This document shows, piece after piece, positions 58,927 to 64,000 of a stretch of 64,000 nt of DNA. The notes below the pieces were generated by a model. It was not told where the DNA came from. It did no database searches and saw nothing but the letters and a program-made list of their open reading frames with translations. The first letter of the stretch is position 1. Every line of letters begins with the position of its first letter. A program made the position numbers and the translations under genes. The stretch lies in NCBI RefSeq assembly GCF_039691755.1, contig NZ_CP137552.1, positions 1,426,001-1,490,000 on the forward strand. The letters run 5' to 3'. The stretch comes from Halomonas sp. Bachu 37. GTDB taxonomy: Bacteria; Pseudomonadota; Gammaproteobacteria; Pseudomonadales; Halomonadaceae.

Positions 58927-59780
58927 TGCTCGCCTTTGATTGCTTGTAAACGGGCATACCAGACCTGCTTGCGGCCGCCCAGCAGGCGTGCCGCCACCGC
59001 CGCCCCCTGCTTGACGCCAACTCCCTCGTCGAGCAGCGCCTGGAGCAAAGTATCGGCGGAAATATCCGCCCCTTCTTCGGTGGACACGGCCGGACTGCCT
59101 TGCACCATTACCACGAATTCCCCACGCGCCTGATTGGGATCATCGGCCAATGTGGCCAGCAGCGCTTCGGCACTTCCCTGCAGGAAGGTTTCAAACGTCT
59201 TGGTCAATTCGCGAGCCAGCACCACAGGCCGCGCGCTAAAGACATCCTGCAATGCCTCCAGCGTGGCATGTATGCGATGGGGAGATTCGTAGAAAACCAA
59301 TGTCTCCTCACGCTCCTTCCACTGCTCCAGCTGCTGACGGCGAGCGCCCTGCTTGGCCGGCAGAAAACCACAGAACATGAAGCGATCCGTCGGCAGACCC
59401 GCTGCACTCAACGCCACGGTCAGGGCACAGGCGCCAGGGAGCGGCACGATACGACGGCGACGCTCACGCAGCTCGCGGACCAACACGAATCCCGGATCGC
59501 TGATCAGCGGCGTGCCGGCATCGCTGATCAGGGCGACCTGCTCACCAGCCGCCAACCTGGCGTCCAGCTCCTCGATGCGGCGCGATTCGTTATGTTCATG
59601 CAGCGATACCATGGGCGTCTTAATGCCAAGATGAGCCAATAGCCTGGCGCTGTGGCGCGTATCTTCGGCTGCGATCAGATCGACTTCCGCCAGGACGCGC
59701 GCCGCTCGCGGCGTCAAATCGTCCAGATTCCCAATCGGCGTGGCAACCACGTACAATGTTCCCACATTCATGTCTGTCAT
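58923..59780 (-). CDS. rsmI: 16S rRNA 2'-O-ribose methyltransferase RsmI
   Basis: 285 residues from the ATG at 59780 (GGGAG five bases before); a start one codon upstream or the ATG at 59771 are alternatives. Methylates the ribose of C1402, the same nucleotide RsmH modifies. VVATPIGNLDDLTPRA (about 11-26), [46 protein letters not shown] and FYESPHRIHATLEAL. Divergent from lpoA. The longer frame upstream is not coding for this family. Confidence 0.95.
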   Translation of the reverse strand: MTDMNVGTLYVVATPIGNLDDLTPRAARVLAEVDLIAAEDTRHSARLLAHLGIKTPMVSLHEHNESRRIEELDARLAAGEQVALISDAGTPLISDPGFVLVRELRERRRRIVPLPGACALTVALSAAGLPTDRFMFCGFLPAKQGARRQQLEQWKEREETLVFYESPHRIHATLEALQDVFSARPVVLARELTKTFETFLQGSAEALLATLADDPNQARGEFVVMVQGSPAVSTEEGADISADTLLQALLDEGVGVKQGAAVAARLLGGRKQVWYARLQAIKGEH

Positions 59781-59888
59781 CATGGCTCCCGATTTGTTGA
59801 TGGATAGCACGGACGGTGCGCTATGCTTGAGCAGTGGCTCACGACTAGGTGACTTACGACAAAGCGTAAATGGGACAAGGAAGGATAC

Positions 59889-61383
59889 ATGAAACACACT
59901 ATTCGTGGCCTGCTGGCCGCTACCATCACGACGCTGCTGCTGGCGGGTTGCGCCTACCAGCCTCCCACCCAGGTGGACCGCGCGCCCGAGCGAGACGCCG
60001 GCCAACTCCTGCAACAAGCGTCTCAGCAAGCGCCGGCCGAGGCCGCCAGAACACGCCTGGAAGCCGCCGAAATACTGGCTCGCCAAGGCGAGCGCAGCCA
60101 AGCCTATGAAACCGCCGATGCCATCGATGAATCCGAACTTGGTGAAAACGATCGGGTTCGCTGGGCCGTGCTGTTTTCCGAACTCGCCCGGGGCGAGGAG
60201 GAGCCACGCAACGTATTGCGTGCCACTCAGGTACTGGACGCCGAACTCTCCATGACCGCTGAGCAACAGCGAGCCCTTACCGAGCGGCAGCGCTGGGCTC
60301 GGGATACGCTCGATCGCCCCGACCCCGAACTGCTGGCATTGCCGGAACTGGAGGGTAAGGAACTACGCAATATCGCCGTCTTTCTGCCCCAATCGGGGCC
60401 ACTCTCGAGCGTGGCGGAAACCCTCACCACTGCCATCCGGCGTCACCACGAGATCAGCGGCACAGGCACCCGACTCAGCTTCTACGACAGCAGCCGGGAA
60501 GATCTCGATGCGCTTTATGACCGCGCCCGGCAGCAAGGCGCCCAACTAGTACTGGGCCCGCTGGACAAGGATAAGGTAAGCCAGCTGGAACAGCGTGATA
60601 ACGTCCCCCTGCCCACGCTCGCCCTGAACTATGGCAGTGGCGACTACAACCAGGCGCGTCGACTCTTCCAGTACGGCTTGTCGGCGGAAGATGAAGCGCG
60701 CCAGGCGGCTCGGCGCGCATGGCAGGATGGCCATCGCCAGGCAGCGCTCATGGTGCCTGACAACGACTGGGGTCGCCGTGTGGGAGAAGCGTATTGGGAG
60801 CAGTGGAGCGAACAAGGCGGTGACATCACCAACGCCGTACGCTACAACCCGGACAATGCCGTTACCGCCGCGGTACGCACCGCCCTCAATGTTAGCGGTG
60901 AACGCGCTCGACTCGACAATATCGACACACTGTTCCTGCTGGCTCTCCCCGACTACGCCCGCCAGATCCCACCGACCCTGGATTACTATTACGCCCAGGG
61001 GCTGCCGGTCTATGCCACATCTCACCTTCACGAAGGCCCGTTGCAACCACGGCTAGACAAGGATCTCGATGGCATCATGTTCATCGACATTCCGTGGCTG
61101 ATTCCAGATGCCGCCGTGGGCGGTGAAGAAGCCCTCCCTTTCTACCCGAGCTACCAGCGTCTTAGCGACGAGGCCGACGGCTCGATGCTCCGTCTGATGG
61201 CCATGGGAGTCGATGCCTACGAAATCGCCTTCGCCCTTGCCGACCTGTCGCAGCTGGAGCAGGGAGTCCAGGGCAGCACCGGCGTCTTGCGCGCAGGTTC
61301 CGATGGTCGCATTCGTCGTGAACTGCCTTGGGCCAAGTTCGAGAATGGTGTCCCGCGCCCGATTCTCGCTCCCGGATTGATGG

Positions 61384-61394
<11 letters not shown>
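59889..61394 (+). CDS. lpoA: Penicillin-binding protein activator LpoA (LppC lipoprotein)
   Basis: 501 residues. Outer-membrane lipoprotein that activates PBP1A. Signal peptide with lipobox LLLAGC (Cys at about residue 21). N-terminal TPR-like helical part, then the C-terminal periplasmic-binding-protein-like domain beginning IAVFLPQSGPLSSVAETL (about 160) and with SFYDSSREDLDALYDRARQQGAQLVLGPL. Shorter than E. coli LpoA. First gene of lpoA-yraN-diaA-dolP. Confidence 0.92.
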
Positions 61395-62371
<977 letters not shown>

Positions 62372-62451
62372 CCTGGGCCACACTATCGACCCGTGTTAAC
62401 CGTTGCTCGCACATGAGTCATACCCGTCACAAGAACTCCGAGGAGATAGAG

Positions 62452-63024
62452 ATGGCCGTTCAAGCAAAAACCCGCATGCTTGCTGTTGCCAGCGTTTGCA
62501 TCGGATTGTTCATTGGTGGCTGCGCCACCAACACTGCAACGAATCAGAGCAACTATGGCCAACGCAGCGATGATGTCGAAGCCATCGATGAAACCATCGA
62601 ACATCAGATTGGCCGCTCCCTGAAGCAGGCCGACGCCCGCCTGGGTGATGCGCGCATACGCTCGCACAGCTTTGATGGCACAGTACTTCTGGTCGGCCAG
62701 GTGCCGAGCCAGGAATTGAAGGATATGGCGGAAAGCGTGGTGAGCGACTTACGCGGTGTGGATACTGTTCACAATGAACTGACCATAGCGGCCAACCTGC
62801 CCGCCACGCAGCGCCTGGCCGATACCTGGCTGACTACCAATGTCATCAGCAGCCTGGCCACCAATGATCGTGTCGATTCTTCCAAGCTCAAGGTCACGAC
62901 CGAAAACGCAACCGTGTACCTGATGGGCATCGTTACGCGCGCCGAGGCTGAACGGATCGTCCAGGCGGCATCCAGCGTTGCCGGTATCCAACGCATCGTC
63001 AAGGTATTCGATTACCTGGATTGA
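62452..63024 (+). CDS. dolP: BON-domain outer-membrane lipoprotein (DolP/YraP)
   Basis: 190 residues from the ATG at 62452 (GAGGAGATAGAG before it). Signal peptide with lipobox IGGC, then two BON domains (about 45-115 and 120-188): IRSHSFDGTVLLVGQVPSQELKDMAE and KLKVTTENATVYLMGIVTRAEAERIV. DolP of E. coli acts in outer-membrane integrity and at the division site. Length fits (191 in E. coli). Confidence 0.93.
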   Translation: MAVQAKTRMLAVASVCIGLFIGGCATNTATNQSNYGQRSDDVEAIDETIEHQIGRSLKQADARLGDARIRSHSFDGTVLLVGQVPSQELKDMAESVVSDLRGVDTVHNELTIAANLPATQRLADTWLTTNVISSLATNDRVDSSKLKVTTENATVYLMGIVTRAEAERIVQAASSVAGIQRIVKVFDYLD

Positions 63025-63046
63025 TCGTTAGCCACTGCCAACGGAA

Positions 63047-63078
63047 CCGGCCCCGTCAGGAAAACCTGGCGGGGCCGG
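63047..63078. terminator. Stem-loop between dolP and sspB
   Basis: 14-bp stem with one G-U-type mismatch (63047-63060 with 63065-63078) and an AAAA loop, lying between two convergent stops. The run of U after it is weak on both strands, so termination may be partial. Confidence 0.55.
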
Positions 63079-63126
63079 GGCTGAAAACTGGCTAACGACT
63101 GACTTCCAGAAAATGGTAGGCCTGAA

Positions 63127-63645
63127 TTACTTGACGACACGCAAGGAGGGGCGTTTCTTTTCGTCTTTCTTACTCTCTGTGGTTTTCGTCCCCCCCTCCC
63201 TCTTGTCATCCTGGCGAAGCGAGGCCTTCTCCTTGGCCGCGTCATCGTCCTTCTCGGCTCCTCCGTCGACACCACTCAGCTCGGGACGAGTCGCGGCCGC
63301 TGTTTCCGGGGCATCTTCCGTCGGTGTCTCCAGCTCCGGCTCATGACCAAAGACCATGCCGACGCCGTTCTCCCGCGCATATATGGCGATCAATGCCTCG
63401 GTAGGAATCATGACCTGCATGGGCTGGCCGCCAAAGCGAGCACTGAAGCCCACGGCCTGGTTTTCCATGAACAGATCACGCACGGCGGTAGGCGCTACAT
63501 TCAGCACAATCTGGCCGTTTTGAACGAATTGCCGAGGCACTTCGACGCCAGGCAGCTCGGCATCTACCACCAGATACGGAGTTAGTTCATTGTCCAGCAG
63601 CCATTGGTAAAGGGCTCTGGCAAGATAAGGTCGACTCGATTGCAT
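63127..63645 (-). CDS. sspB: ClpXP protease specificity-enhancing factor SspB
   Basis: 172 residues. Adaptor that carries SsrA-tagged proteins to ClpXP. N-terminal SSRPYLARALYQWLLDNELTPYLVVDA (about 2-28), IVLNVAPTAVRDL, VGFSARFGGQPMQVMIPTEALIAIYARENG. The C-terminal linker is acidic/lysine-rich; it ends RPSLRVVK, the usual ClpX-binding tail of SspB (xRPxLRVVK). Follows sspA by 48 bases. Confidence 0.95.
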   Translation of the reverse strand: MQSSRPYLARALYQWLLDNELTPYLVVDAELPGVEVPRQFVQNGQIVLNVAPTAVRDLFMENQAVGFSARFGGQPMQVMIPTEALIAIYARENGVGMVFGHEPELETPTEDAPETAAATRPELSGVDGGAEKDDDAAKEKASLRQDDKREGGTKTTESKKDEKKRPSLRVVK

Positions 63646-63693
63646 AGTTCGCTCCTTCTTGCGAGGGAAGGCCCTGAAGTCAGGGCCGCGAAA

Positions 63694-64000
63694 TCAAGAT
63701 CGCATTTCCTTCTCGCGCTCGCTCAGGGCGGCCTTGAAAGCGTCACGCTCGAAAACACGCTGCATGTAACTCAATAAAGGCTTGACCTGCTTTTCCGGCA
63801 AGTCAATGTTGAGCTCGGGGAGGCGCCAGAGAATGGGAGCCAGACAGCAGTCCACGAGCGTAAACTCTTCGCTCATGAAGTAAGGCATATCTTCGAAAAT
63901 GGGCGAAATGCCGATCAGGCTTTCCCGCAGCTCCTTGCGAGCCTTGTCCGCCTCTTTCTTGCTGCCCAGGCGAATCTGATCCACCATCGGGCACCACTCG
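63694..64000 (-). CDS. sspA: Stringent starvation protein A, C-terminal part (5' end outside window)
   Basis: About 102 C-terminal residues; the frame continues beyond base 64000 (EWCPMVDQIRLG at the edge). GST-fold protein that binds RNA polymerase in stationary phase. Visible: ISPIFEDMPYFMSEEFTLVDCCLAPILWRL (typical of SspA), then MQRVFERDAFKAALSEREKEM. The sspA-sspB order is conserved. Confidence 0.95.
   Translation of the reverse strand, partial: EWCPMVDQIRLGSKKEADKARKELRESLIGISPIFEDMPYFMSEEFTLVDCCLAPILWRLPELNIDLPEKQVKPLLSYMQRVFERDAFKAALSEREKEMRS

Overview
The window reads as one piece of chromosome from a GC-rich (about 60 %) gammaproteobacterium, most likely of the Halomonas/Chromohalobacter type. 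The basis is the gene content plus a gene order that closely resembles, from memory, two separate blocks of the Pseudomonas chromosome. This assignment is inference: there is no rRNA or other phylogenetic marker beyond the proteins. I see no phage, insertion sequence, CRISPR array, tRNA or plasmid gene.

Layout. (1) 1-14199 is mostly one minus-strand array read from right to left: yceD-rpmF-plsX-fabD-fabG-acpP-fabF-pabC-mltG-tmk-holB-pilZ-tatD-DUF1285-UvrD-like helicase. It faces the end of an ETF-ubiquinone oxidoreductase gene. It joins ribosome assembly, fatty-acid and phospholipid synthesis, folate, peptidoglycan trimming and replication. (2) 14433-21861 holds maf, sppA, a HAD phosphatase, rluC and a divergent RNase E gene with a roughly 550-nt leader. 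(3) 21945-32230 is an envelope block: murB, a low-molecular-weight phosphatase, kdsB, ycaR, lpxK, msbA, comEC, DUF2062 and the lipoprotein exporter lolC/lolD. (4) 32422-36738 is metabolic: an agmatine-to-putrescine pair (aguA, aguB), a Nudix-TenI fusion and argJ. (5) 36780-41564 holds secA, a small secreted-type ORF ahead of secA, dciA and lpxC. (6) 41687-58481 is an almost complete division and cell-wall (dcw) cluster, read right to left from rsmH to ftsZ. (7) 58532-64000 holds rnpB, rsmI, the lpoA-yraN-diaA-dolP operon, sspB and the C-terminal part of sspA.

How they fit together. The window is nearly all core growth functions: precursor supply (plsX/fab, mur, lpx, kds), export (msbA, lol, secA), septum building (fts) and gene-expression maintenance (rne, rnpB, rluC, rsmH, rsmI). 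Most dcw junctions are 4-base ATGA or GTGA overlaps. The striking exception is a 438-bp, roughly 40 % GC gap between ftsQ and ftsA.

The most interesting item is the 117-codon ORF directly upstream of secA (39603-39956, minus strand). It has a signal-peptide-like N terminus and ends in RRGPPASA. Its position, export signal and R-G-P-P end match what a SecM-type translation-arrest secretion monitor should look like, but it does not carry the E. coli SecM arrest sequence. Other items are a near-leaderless yceD transcript from a near-consensus promoter, strong tandem hairpins in the rne leader, mraZ and fabH missing from their usual places, and a lol locus with a single membrane subunit.
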